The position numbers and the translations under genes are program-made. Of a stretch of DNA of 64,000 nucleotides, positions 1 through 10,808 are shown in pieces; position 1 is the stretch's first letter; each line of letters begins with the position of its first letter. The DNA lies in the NCBI GenBank assembly GCA_023375675.1, contig JALQBC010000001.1, positions 868,001 to 932,000 of the forward strand. The letters are read 5' to 3'. The DNA is from Cytospora piceicola (Eukaryota; Ascomycota; Sordariomycetes; Diaporthales; Cytosporaceae). The notes below the pieces were generated by a model. It did no database searches. It was not told where the DNA came from and saw only the letters and a program-made list of their open reading frames with translations.

Positions 1-867
1 GGAACTCTGGCGAAGTTTGCCTCCGTCAACTACGGGGCGAAGGTGACGGGTATAACCCTTGGCAAGAACCAGACAGCTTGGGGAAATAGGTGGTTGCGCG
101 AGGCGGGCATTCCGGAAGAGCAGAGTCGAATTCTGTGCATGGACTATCGCGACCTTCCGCAGGGGACAAAATACGACAAGATCACATGCGTCGAGATGGC
201 AGAACACGTTGGTATCATGAAGATCACCAAGTTTTTCCGCCAATGCAACGATTTGCTCGAGGACGACGGCGTCTTGTACTGGCAAATGGCGGGGCTGAGG
301 AAGTCGTGGCAGTACGAGGACCTCAATTGGGGACTATTTATGAACAAGTATATTTTCCCTGGAGCCGATGCGTCAACTCCTCTCAACAACTACGTCGACT
401 TTGTGGAGTCCGCTGGGTTTGAAGTCAAGAGGTAAGTTCTCTACTATCAATATCCTACATCTTGGCATCCTCCCATTCAATTTTCAGAGCTGACTAGTCT
501 GCAGCGTTGATACTTGTGGTGTCCATTATTCGGCAACTCTATGGCGGTGGTACCGTAACTGGATGAACAACAAAGAGAAAGTTGTGGCCAAGTATGGCGT
601 TCGTTGGTTCAGAGTATGTCACCCCCATGCTAATAGGAGCGACGTGTTTGATTTCTTGCTGACCATTGATCCACGGCACAGATTTGGGAATACTTCTTAG
701 CCATCAGCACCATTTCTTCCCGCCAGGGAACAGCTACCGTTTACCAAGCCACACTCGTCAAGAACCTCAACAGCACACATCGTATCGAGGGGGTACAGAG
801 TCAGTACGGACTACACGGGGCATTAGCATCTGCCAAAGCGGCGGGGAGAGCTATCTTCCCAGAGTAA
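1..867 (+). CDS. Sphingolipid C9-methyltransferase, C-terminal part (5' end outside window)
   Basis: Partial gene, exons 1..431, 505..613 and 682..867, giving 241 residues in phase from base 1. The family uses S-adenosylmethionine to methylate C9 of the sphingoid base of fungal glucosylceramide, at ER-type membranes. Visible: the end of the SAM-binding fold (YGAKVTGITLGKNQ, then CVEMAEHVG), the cyclopropane-synthase-like block (WQMAGLRKSWQYEDLNWG) and the typical tail GVHYSATLWRWYRNWM, IWEYFLAIS and TVYQATLVKNLNSTHRIEG. Introns have clear GTAAGT and GTATGT donors with CAG acceptors, and the codons split across the first junction read through correctly. The membrane-spanning N-terminus lies before the window. 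The call rests on recognising the whole C-terminal block. The nearest alternative is another member of the cyclopropane-fatty-acid synthase family. Confidence 0.92.
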
Positions 868-1729
868 TTGAGCCTAGAGTCACGACCTCGGTGGCCGTTT
901 GAACGGTAGGCACATTGTTGAGCATGATGTCTCTCCGGCCCTGCATCAACGAGACGGCGTCTGTCAACTGGTATTGGCCAGACCGCAACGACCATCGAGC
1001 AACATGGTACATCTGCTTGGACATAGATACATATGTAGTATACTGCGCCGATTAAGACTGCTGGTCCCGAGGTTTCTTTGGGTACTTGGGGCAGAGACTG
1101 CGGCGAAACCCTTGGAAGCTCCAACAGAGTTTCGAGCAGTGTCTACAGTAGCCAAGTTCAAAGACACCAATAGGTGGAATGTCGAGGATTCATAGCGGAC
1201 ATCTGGAGAATGATCTGGCCTCGGCGTGTGTCATCAAAGTCTCAAAATTTAGACTGCATTCGCGGTGCATTGAGAATCATTTAATTTCATTTTTAGCTAC
1301 CGGTGGCGGGCAGTTTCATCAAAGTTATCGTCCGTCCAAAAGAAAATCTAGACTCCCCGAGTGGTAATCATCATTTGCCGTTTTGCCCGCATTTGTCAAA
1401 GTGCTTATCAACCGCCACCACACCTGGTTGTAATAAGTCGGGATCATTCTGCCATCGTCCATGGCCTCCTTGGACGCCATTGAGATCCATCATTCATATG
1501 ACCTCGACGTCTGCACAAACAAACTGGAAAAGAAGCATAGATAGAGCAAGTTGTTCATCGGACTGTCCAAGTCTCGCGTCGGCTCATCCAAGCAGCATCA
1601 TTGATGCAGCGCAGATATCATAAGCACCTCGCCAGGCAGACTCAGCCTTCAGCAATCACATCAAAGCCAACCGATGGCAGCCCCAAGAGCGCTGTACCGT
1701 CCAGAGCAGACCGGAAACGGGGCGTTCGA
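868..1729. other. Intergenic, convergent 3' ends
   Basis: This stretch lies between the 3' ends of the C9-methyltransferase (+) and the 2EXR protein (-). Only short overlapping open frames are present. I see no gene, repeat or RNA. Confidence 0.6.
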
Positions 1730-2928
1730 TCACTCTAGGTTCTTGTACGACATCAGCTTGAAATGAACATCGTGGGCACGCGGCGCCTCCCTGTAGATCA
1801 CGACGCGCTGCTCGTCGACGTTGTGGAATGCGCGGGCAAAGTGGCGGATGGCATGGTGTGCAGCACCGGTCTTGCCGATGAAGGAGAGGCGGACCTGGTA
1901 GTACTCGCGGTCGGATCCGTTGATGACCTCCAGAGTGTCGTCTGTCATCCCTTGGGTGTTAGTTGTCCGTTTTCCCTACTAGGGGGTTTTTGTGAAGCCG
2001 CCAAAGACTTACCCGTCTCACGCTCCATCTCGTTCTCATCCTCCTCTTCGCCGTCAGGGATCTGGGGGTTGAAGTCCTCGCAGCGAGGCATCAAGTCAGT
2101 CCAGTCGTAGAATGGGCCGTTGAAGATGTCGGATGATATCTTCGTAAGCAGACGGTAAGGGTTCTCCACGGGCGGCTTGGGCAGTCCCTCCTTGATGTAG
2201 ATGACCTCCTCGAGGTTGCGGAGGCCAGTGAGGTTCCAATTGATGCAGTAGGGGCAGTTAGTGCAATCGCAACGGGAGAGGCCAGTCAGCGCGTGAAGCT
2301 CAACGGGGCGGTTGCTCAGGGTCAAAGACAGGGCGACGCGACGGATCCAGCTCCACTGAGCAGGAACACGGAACGTGGCGCGGTAGACAGGCTGGAAGAA
2401 TGAGCCTGGGTGGGCCACGCAACGACGGTCGGTGAGCAGGTTTCCATTGGCGAGGGCCGAACCATCGCGCAGAGTGCCGAAAGAGACGATGTCTCTGACG
2501 TTGACCTGGACCTGGGTCTCACCGAACTGGACGCTGACAGTGACGGGCTGGAACTGCTCACCATTGGCGACGGCGAGTCTGAAGTTGCGCTCAACGGCCG
2601 CCTTAGAGGCCTTGCAGGTGGGCATGATGCGAGCCAAGTAGGCCGCGGTGGAGTGCTTGTCCAGTCGAACTCGCTTGGACACCTCCCGACCTTGACGGTT
2701 CTTGCAGCTGTAGATCTGGAAGAAGTAGATGCTCTGCTGACCCTGCGCCTTCACGGCTTCGTCCCAGACCATATCCTGAATCTCCTTCGGCAAGTCTGAG
2801 AAGAGTGTGAAGGCTGTGAGCTGTACGGACGTGTTACCTCCTGGATCGCCGTCCGACAAGGGCACGGCCTGGGCGTCGTGCGCAGAAGACATGGTGATGT
2901 CGTTGACTGAAGCCTGAGGAGAGTTCAT
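1730..2928 (-). CDS. 2EXR domain-containing hypothetical protein
   Basis: Two exons, complement(1730..1941, 2013..2928), joined by a 71-nt intron with donor GTAAGT and acceptor ACAG. The split Asp codon restores the frame; the product is 372 residues. The N-terminal text FTLFSDLPKEIQDMVWDEAV matches the 2EXR domain (the F-box-like L-P-x-E-I-x-x-x-I/V-W pattern common in large fungal families). Function is unknown. The middle holds a tight cysteine group (CDCTNCPYC, around residue 225) that could bind a metal, and an acidic run EEEDENEMERE sits at the exon junction. The C-terminus (residues ~305-372) is basic and soluble-looking. No signal peptide or membrane helix. The first ATG after a probable 5'-UTR intron was used; an in-frame ATG 12 codons on (ITMSS) is an alternative start. 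Confidence 0.82.
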
Positions 2929-2931
2929 CTT

Positions 2932-3009
2932 CTGCAGTAGATTCAGTCAGGATGTGGTGGTGCTCCATTAACACAGAAGAAGTGTGCAGTCCAATAGATA
3001 GAAACTTAC
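2932..3009 (-). other. Probable 5'-UTR intron of the 2EXR gene
   Basis: On the minus strand a GTAAGT donor (3009-3004) and a CTGCAG acceptor ending at 2932 enclose 78 nt. The acceptor is 3 nt before the ATG at 2928. No in-frame ATG in the upstream exon was seen, so the intron would be in the leader. Confidence 0.45.
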
Positions 3010-6000
3010 GCTGGTGCGAGAGCAAGTTGATGATAATCGGTGACGTATTGCAACAAACGATTGGATTGCTTTCGATTGGATTGCCTACGTCTCGCAAGAG
3101 TAGATGAAGACTGAGAACTTGAGGTCGGGTTACCCTGGAGTGTAGGTCACGATGCTAAAGTTTTGTAAGAGGCGGGCGAAAAAGGTTTGGGCAATGAGAT
3201 AGAGCCGTCCTGGTAGGAAGGAAGAAGGTCAGTGTGACCGTTTTGCAAGAACTGGGCTATTGTTCCGGCGGGAGCAACGTGTGAGATAAGATCGTGTCCA
3301 CGATATTTGGCCAAACCAAGAATGGTCCGGAAGCGCACAGAACCAGTAACAAAAGGTATGCTCAATCACAAGTTCAATTGCTGTGACCAATGTCAGTGGG
3401 TGTATCTCTGTGTGTATGTGTGTGGATAGAGGACTTGTTTCAGCATTGTGATGCCTCAAATTTTGTCTCTACTTTATTTGTACCTTCACAGATATATGAT
3501 CCCCTACGCTACATCCCCGGTCCTATTCGACTCCGTGGTCTTCGCGTCCGAGACCTTCGCGTCTATGTGCTATCAATTGAAATACTGGAGCAGACAAAAC
3601 CATGATTAGAGTTCAATGTTCTCTGTGTGTCTACAGCTTATTTATTCAAGCTCCTTCAAGGGGCTGACACTTGTATGTCCATTAAAGCTACCTAATATAC
3701 TGACAATCAACAGTATGACCAAGAAAGTAGCATTGCTTCTTTGCTAATTGTATGGTTTCGGGAATTTCATAATGCTTCCTGGGATCAATTTCTGAGGATA
3801 TAAGAGTGCACTTGAGCATTGAAACATGGTGATTATTACATTGTATCATTTATCGCCACGTAACCGTGCTTCAGCTTTATCCTAAAGTCCACTTTCTACA
3901 ATTACCTTCCATCTTTGCAATGTCCATGGGATATTACGGTTACGTGGACTGATCTCTGGGTTTGGGAGCTGCATGTGTGATGATTACGCTGAGCGAACCG
4001 TTTGACAGCCAACACTTCCACCCGGTAGTGAAGAATAGCTACTGATCCACCAGCTCGAGTGTGCGTATCCATAAATGATTGGATGTTTTGAGGAGAGCCA
4101 GAGATAGATACTGGCTTCTGTGAGCAAATGAAGTGCATAATTATACGCATAACATATCCTCCTTCTCAACCCTTATACGACGAGACCCGTCCCTGCGGCC
4201 CAGCTTGATCCAAGAATCCACGGTTTACTAAAGCGTTACTCGACCCGATCGGACTGTGTCCTTGACTTGTCGCCAGCATCATTCAAGAGGTATTTCCGCC
4301 GTAGCACAAAGAACCAATGCCATACCCTTCACTCAGCTAACGGAGCTTGGAGACCCTTCCTGAAATTCCCTTCCAGTATTGAAATGCAGACTGGCCCTTG
4401 CCCGAATCGCTTCTGATACCCTCGACCTCACAAGCCCGATAGCTCTCCTTGCTAATCGATCCTGCTTCTCTACCTCTCCTCCCAATCCTTGCAGTCACCC
4501 AAAGACCGTAACCTGGTGGTTACATTGACCTACAAACCTGAAAGTGACCAACAAGCTTCCTTCGGCAAACGGTCATCCACTCAAGCTTGGTACGCTTGAA
4601 GAAGGTCCTGCAGCATAATTTCCCCCTCGCAGAATGACTCCACGCAACCCGTGGTTGCAATAAACAACATACTTCGGTCTGACCCGAGCATTCTCCCGGG
4701 CGAGAAAGATGCATGCCAACGATGGCCCCGACGGCGATAGTGGCGAAGTGCCCAGTAGGGATGCACTTCCTCTCTACCGGACACAGGATTGAAAACCTCG
4801 CTACATGTACTGGGAAGCTGGACGCTGCCCAGGTGACCTTCGACACGTGGAGTCGCACAGTCAAGACAAGAAAGCGAATCTTTTCGTTGCACGACAACTT
4901 GAACATGGCCGCCGAGGCTAACTAGAGCTTCTAAGAGTCCAGAAGGATGTTCAAGCACTCGACAAGCGACATGCCTGTATCTGTTCGACCAGGCCTTCCT
5001 GATTCTTAATCTAGGCGCGATCGTCGGCCGTTTCTAAAATCGATGCATTCTCGAGGCCTGGCTTGGACGAGACCGACTCACTGTCGAACTACAATAGCCC
5101 ACCATTGATACCTGCAAGTCCCTTGAGGAGATGATCGAGTCACTGAACCTACCCTAGGGTACTTTGCGCCCCAGTAGGAGGCATCTGGTCAGTGGCTCCT
5201 GAACAAGAAAAGAGCTTTGACCTCTACTATCCTTCCAACCCTCCGAGATACGTCTTGTCTGCAACTGTTCAAGTACTGACAACGCTTCTTGCTCGAAGTT
5301 CATAAGGAAATTTATCTCGCATCTCCTGGTAGCTTCAGACAGCTTTGGGTCGACATCGAACCACCAAAGGACTTTCTTTGAGGATCGAGGCAGCGTTTTC
5401 GTTTGTCCCTTTTTTTTCCTGTATCGCTCTTGTTTGCCTGGCACCAAGGGTTTACATCAAATTTTCTACGTATTACATTTGGAGACCCAATCACAAATCG
5501 CATGCGTTTGTCTCCAAATTAGGCGTCCGTACCAGGAACGGACGATGATAATTCGAAAATGCACATTTTACTTCAATCTCGAGTTCCTTTGTAAGATTCC
5601 AGTATCATCCAGAAAACCTTCAAGTGCGCTGTTGTCGTTCCAGTTACTATATTGTGCTATTCCTCTGCATATTTCTCCCCGTCTCTTTCCTAGTAGAGTA
5701 ATGATGCCATTATCCTCAAGTTCTCTCTTGAAAAGACTACCGGTAGGCCTACTATCTTCTAACTCTGGGAGACGCCTTCCTTGTGAATATCCTAGCCGTA
5801 GGATCTAACCAACGTTAGAGCGGAATTATTTCTTTCCTAACTCCGGTATACATTTCACCGTGTATCTCCGTCTAACTCCGTCTATAGATGCGCCTCTCAC
5901 TTGCATAAATGAAATTCATTCGCAGGGAGGGGTTGTATACTTTTACAGATGATATCGGTCAAGTAATATTCCAGGTCCGAAAGCTTCATACAATCCCAGT

Positions 6001-6042
6001 CCAAGCACAGCACCTTAACTAGGTACCAGCATACCGGTAATA
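3010..6042. other. Gene-poor 3 kb, partly AT-rich
   Basis: No reading frame with gene-like composition. About 3400-3900 is AT-rich. Between about 4710 and 5430 the plus strand reads as longer stretches of protein-like text broken by stops and frame changes, which may be a decayed gene, but I cannot assign a family. The last ~100 bases are the leader of the reductase gene at 6043. Confidence 0.45.
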
Positions 6043-7056
6043 ATGCCTTCCAATACCGCCGCACACCTGACTGCCACTGGGGCACCACTCGAGGTCAAGG
6101 AGGCTCCATATCCAGAACCCAAACAGGACGAGATCGTGATCAAAACCCGCGCCGTCGCGATCAACCCTACCGACTACGCGCAGCAGTTGTTGGGCCCGGA
6201 TGTCTTCAGTTGGCTCAAATACCCCGCGATCCTTGGCTACGACGTCGCCGGCCAGGTGGAAGCCACTGGCTCTGGCGTGACTAAATTCAAGATCGGCGAC
6301 AGAGTAGCCGGACTCACTAGTGCAGGCGGCTTCCAGGAGTATACCGTTCTCTCCGAGCACATAGCCTTTGCTATCCCGGATTCCGTGGGGTACGAGGCCG
6401 CCGCTGTCCTCCCGATGGGCGTCTCTGTCGCCACAGAGGCATTGTTCCACAGGGATTACTTGGCCTTGGATTTGCCGTCGACAAGCCCAACGCCGAAGGG
6501 GCAGACAGTTCTGATCTGGGGAGGTTCGACCAGCGTCGGGAGCAACGCCATCCAACTTGCCGTTGCGGCGGGCTACGAGGTTATCACCACCGCTTCACCG
6601 CACAACTTCGACTACTGCAAGAGGCTGGGCGCCAGCCAGGTGTTTGACTACAACAGCGCGACGGTCGAGGACGAGCTGGTGGCCGCCTTCAAGGGCAAGA
6701 CCACGGCCGGCGCCGTTGCCAACGGCGGTGTGGTTCCGGCCAGCTACCCGGGCATCGTCGAGGCATGCGCCGCCGTGGTTCTGAGCACCGGGGGGAAGAA
6801 AGTCCTGCCTCTGACGATGGTCCCGAGTTTCCCCGTCCCCGAGGGGGTCGAGGCCAAGTTTGTGCAGGAGCTGCGGGAAGACGTGGAGCTTGCATCTGCA
6901 ATCTTTCATGGCTTCTTGCCCAAGGCTTTCGCAGACGGTACTTATACCATTGCTCCTGAGACTGAAATTGCCGGGAAGGGTCTGGAGGCTATCCAGGGGG
7001 CCATGAGCACCCTTATGAAAGGTGTGTCTGCGAAGAAGATTGTCATCACGTTCTGA
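6043..7056 (+). CDS. Medium-chain dehydrogenase/reductase, zinc-independent enoyl-reductase type
   Basis: Intronless, 337 residues, typical length for the trans-acting enoyl reductase / ToxD-like branch of the MDR superfamily. The N-terminal GroES-like domain reads AINPTDYAQQLLG...PAILGYDVAGQV and GDRVAGLT. The Rossmann domain has the NADPH-binding stretch VLIWGGSTSVGSNAIQLA (around residue 165) and the following LGASQVFDYN. The zinc-ligand pattern of true alcohol dehydrogenases is absent. Likely reaction: NADPH-dependent reduction of an activated C=C or a quinone-like substrate; the substrate cannot be told. No polyketide synthase or other biosynthetic core enzyme lies nearby, so this looks like a stand-alone oxidoreductase, not part of a metabolite cluster. 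Confidence 0.9.
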   Translation: MPSNTAAHLTATGAPLEVKEAPYPEPKQDEIVIKTRAVAINPTDYAQQLLGPDVFSWLKYPAILGYDVAGQVEATGSGVTKFKIGDRVAGLTSAGGFQEYTVLSEHIAFAIPDSVGYEAAAVLPMGVSVATEALFHRDYLALDLPSTSPTPKGQTVLIWGGSTSVGSNAIQLAVAAGYEVITTASPHNFDYCKRLGASQVFDYNSATVEDELVAAFKGKTTAGAVANGGVVPASYPGIVEACAAVVLSTGGKKVLPLTMVPSFPVPEGVEAKFVQELREDVELASAIFHGFLPKAFADGTYTIAPETEIAGKGLEAIQGAMSTLMKGVSAKKIVITF

Positions 7057-8064
7057 TCGAGTGCTTCGCCGGGGTGAGACAAGCTCTGAGGAATCCTCGC
7101 AAAGGGGGGTATATTCCGCAAGAAATAGCAGGCTAGCTAGTTGCAATATGTGTATCGATCGCTCGTTCTCCTTTTGCTGACGAGCAGGTTGAAGACAGGC
7201 CAGTGCAACTAATCGCCAAATGAGGCGAGACCTTGCAGATCACAACCAGATCCAATAAAAAGTCAAACTTATACATATGCAGGCCCAGTAATGAGACAGC
7301 CCGTCCCAACACGGCGGAACATGTCACCATAGTCTCCATCCTGATGGCCCGTGGATCCACTGCTGAGCCGCCCTGTCCGCATACTAAATCATGGATTGAT
7401 GGTTAAACAAGAAGCTTCAATATTCCTTCCTTCAGCCTCTCTCCACTACACTCCTCTCACCACCTCACCACCGCTCCAGCTGAGCCACTGTGCGGCCGCA
7501 CTTACCAATCAGCCAACCAGCCAACCAGCCAACCAGCCAACCAACCAACCACCTGCAACCAACCTGCCAAACCTAAAAAGCTGCCAGCTGCGTGCGGCGC
7601 AGCAATGGAGGTCCAAGGCCCAGACGACGCCGCATTGTCCCAATACCCTCTTCTGCTGCCAGCAAGCCCTCAGGCAGTCATGATAAGAGTGGCCTTGAAC
7701 CCTGATAGGATCAAATTGAGCTTGTTGGATCTGGGCTTGCAGCGTTGATTATGCGTGTTGGTGCTTGGATCTTCCGACTTCGCGATGGATGCTGCTTACT
7801 GCGGCGGATTCCCAGCCATTAGCTGAACTGAAATTCGTTTTTTCAATGTTGAGTTGGACGTCCAGTCCAAGTGGGCTCTCGACGGGGTTTTCAGGCTGGC
7901 TGGGTACTGGGTGCCATCTAGACAAACTATATGATCTCTGCATCTCTCCTCGAAGTCCTGGGGATTATACCTTTGGGCATGTTCTTCTTCTTTTCCCTCT
8001 CTGTGGTCTTCATCCCAACACATACAAACACACTGGAGAGCAAGATCTCAGCCCGAACGCAACA
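7057..8064. other. Intergenic with an 8-bp tandem repeat
   Basis: Between the reductase and the Lys-Ser-rich protein gene. Apart from the CCAACCAG repeat listed separately, nothing gene-like is seen. The last ~150 bases are pyrimidine-rich (TTCTTCTTCTTTTCCCTCTC), as in a fungal promoter or leader. Confidence 0.55.
7505..7550. repeat. CCAACCAG short tandem repeat
   Basis: About five tandem copies of an 8-bp unit, CCAATCAG then CCAACCAG three times, decaying into CCAACCAACC. It lies between genes, about 500 bp upstream of the ATG at 8065. Confidence 0.85.
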
Positions 8065-9343
8065 ATGCGGGTACAGAGGAGGTTCACAACGGCAGTGGTG
8101 GCCTTGTTTCTGGCACAACCTGTGTTATCAGCGAGCTGGGGGGCTGAAGCCGACGAAGTCTCGGACGCTGTCACCTTTGGCAATGGCGATGACAATGTTG
8201 TCGACCCACGGCGGGTGCTCCACGGGCGAAGCCGTTGGAGGGCGCGTGAAGAGGTCGTGGAAGTCCGCTCCACCAAGTCAAAAAGTAAATCCAAATCGAA
8301 GGATAAATCCAAATCGAAAGATAAATCCAAATCGAAGGATACCACCAAATCAAAAAATACCGGCAACTTGAAAGGTAGCACCGTGACAGACGACAAAACG
8401 GACACAGACGACACTACGAATACAGACGACACCACGAACACCGACGATACAACGGACACAGACAACACCAGCGATTCAGACACTACTAGCAAATCAGGTA
8501 CTACTACCAACTCGCATACCACCAACCACGCGGACACCAACGACGACAGTAATGCAGATGATGCCAAGACAACCCTCTCAACCTCCACCACCACCAGTAG
8601 TTCACTCGCAGCCATGACCTCCCCAAACACCTGGGTCATGGTCGCGCACGTCACAGGGACAAGTTACTCCACCATCACCGTATGTACTACCCGAGATCCA
8701 ATCATCTCCCCTCACTTGATCATAAGGTCCCGTGTCGATTTAGGCCCGGGAGCAGGCAACAAAGGCTATAATGCAACCCTGGGTCGTGTCTCGCGGCTCC
8801 GCCTCCCTCTTTTTTCAGACGGATGCTGACTCTCCGTTCCCGTAGTGCATGACCCCCACCGCGCAAGTCACCCAGGCGTGCTCCTACATCAACGACAAGA
8901 CAACGACCTGCTCCCCGACCACGGTCGTCGTCCCGACCTGCGTGGCCGGCATGAGGTGCTCCTTCGCCGACGACACGGGCTCGGTGAGCTGCGCGGTCCG
9001 GGGCGGCATGCAGCCCTCGGGCTTCGTCGTCGTCGGCGTGCTGGGCCTCGCCGTCACCGTCGCCGCCACGGCCATCTCCCTCATGTGCTGCCGGGACCAC
9101 AGGTCGCGCAAGGCCCTGAGGAGGGCCGCCGAGGCCAGGGCCGCGATGCTCGCGGCCGGCGAGGCCAAGAGGGCCCCGCGCCCCGAGGTCTCCGAGGTCG
9201 GCGCCAAGGGGGGTGACCATGTGCCGCTGATGGGTGCTGGGCCGGACACGTTTGCCGCGATCAAGGTGCCTGGTATTGCTCAGGAGCCGCTCTATGGGGA
9301 CCCGCTTGAGGATGGACGTGGTCACCACGGCAGTCCTGGCTGA
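8065..9343 (+). CDS. Secreted-entry, single-pass membrane protein with Lys-Ser and Asp-Thr repeats
   Basis: Two exons, 8065..8679 and 8846..9343 (intron 166 nt, GTATGT...CGTAG), 370 residues. Signal peptide: residues 1-23 (MRVQRRFTTAVVALFLAQPVLSA). Next comes a basic low-complexity block of KSKSKDKSKSKDK repeats (residues ~70-100), then an acidic Thr-rich block of DDTTNTDDT repeats (~110-155) and a Ser/Thr stretch likely to be O-glycosylated. The second exon has a Cys-containing region (CSYINDKTTTCSP, VPTCVAGMRCSF), one membrane helix (FVVVGVLGLAVTVAATAISLMCC) and a basic Arg/Ala-rich cytoplasmic tail. This layout resembles fungal cell-surface sensors or wall-anchored proteins, but no family was recognised. 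The ATG was chosen because the signal peptide starts there; the open frame extends upstream without gene-like composition. Confidence 0.75.
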
Positions 9344-9806
9344 TGAGCAACATGTGTGGCGGGTCATGCCTGCGTCACGTTGTAGGCGTGTGATGAGGTT
9401 CTCACTGGTGCAGTGGTCAAAATCCCAGGTCCCGGTGAGACGATTTTGGCTTAGGAAATAGGCATGGGTCTTCTGGCTTGACGGGCCCGGTGTTTGGATT
9501 CCGAGATAACCAAGAACTTGGTTCCTCGATGAGAATGATGATATGTTTCATGGCAATGGTTTCCTATTCTCTCAAAACAAGGTCAACTTAAAGCGATAGT
9601 CTGCCTCAAATTCAACAACAATAATTTTTACCTACTCATTTGCATCAACAAGATCTCGGCCGGCATTCAACTCCGTATCCAGGCCATCTATCCACTCTGT
9701 TTCTCTATCGCTGAGAATCTCAGCCGTAAGTTAACCCACTCACTCTTTCAATCCCTTTTGACTTCATCTCCGATACACATACATCTGGTTTCTGTTAATA
9801 TCCTCA
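9344..9806. other. Intergenic, convergent 3' ends
   Basis: Lies between the 3' end of the Lys-Ser-rich membrane protein gene (+) and the 3' end of the four-helix membrane protein gene (-). Nothing else seen. Confidence 0.6.
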
Positions 9807-10808
9807 TCAGGGACAGGCATCCCCCTGGTTCCCAGGTCCCCAACCCATTTCCAACGGACGCTCCTCGACGCACATCTCAACGGGGCCCGTGTTCATTGCC
9901 GGCATCTCGACGGGCCAGGTAGGCTTGGTTCTATCCTGTTCCGTCTGTGTGAGAGACGCAAGGACGTCCTCGGGAATTTGCCCACGTTCCTCCATGATCT
10001 CCATGATGTTGTCGATCCTTTTCTCCAGGTTCTTCTTTCCCCTGTCGATTTTGATGCAGCAGAGGACGAAGAGAACAAACTGGCATATCCTGCCGAGCGT
10101 GTTCCGTCAGTGTTTGTGCCTTTACACCTGGGCAGACAGAAGGAGGGGAGGGGATGGTCAGAAAGTGCGCGCAAGGCGATAAATACGTACGCTATCAGCA
10201 ACACCACCGCACCCCAGAAGTAGTTTACGTCCGCCCAGTTGTTAATTGGGACGTCCTGCTCCACAGACAATCCACCAATCTCAAAGTCATAGTCCCCCTG
10301 GTACTGGGCTGTGTCTATCACCCAGACTAAAGCAAGCGACAGGCCACCTAAACATAGGAGCAGTTCGCAAACTGGGTGGGCAATTGGCGGGATGCCCTTG
10401 GACTTGGCACGAAGGAAGAAGATCTCGACAACTTCCCAGAGATGGCTCACAATACCCTTGAAGTGAGTCAGTTATATATCGTTCTCTTTCCCTCTCCCCC
10501 CCTCCCTCTTTTTATCAGCGGATAGAATCGGTTTCGCGTCTCGATTCGCGACCCGGATACGTGATATTCAAGTTATAAGTCTTGGAACTGCAACGTACAT
10601 ATGGCAGCGCGTACAGCGGCGAGATGAGGACCCAGCCGCCTTCCACTCGCGGAGCATCAATCCAAACCAGTGACATGATCGCGGCCACCACCGAAGCAGC
10701 GGTGATGACAAGCCTGATGGTGAGTTTTATCTCGGCCCATTGTGGTCTTCGATGCGACTGTTTTCGGCCACTACCATCTGCTCGTGCTCTCCCTACTGGT
10801 CCGGTCAT
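9807..10808 (-). CDS. Hypothetical four-helix membrane protein
   Basis: Three exons, complement(9807..10089, 10191..10456, 10599..10808), 252 residues. Donors GTACGT twice and acceptors CAAG and GCAG; all phases agree. Four hydrophobic segments: LTIRLVITAASVVAAIMSLVWI; GWVLISPLYALPYGIVSHLW; CELLLCLGGLSLALVWVI; YFWGAVVLLIAICQFVLFVL, followed by basic KIDRGKKNLEKR and a soluble acidic/Pro-rich tail. The four-helix layout with a charged C-terminus recalls MARVEL-like fungal proteins, but I see no diagnostic motif, so no function is given. No signal peptide; the N-terminus is basic (GRKQSHRRPQ). It is transcribed away from NST1. Confidence 0.72.
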
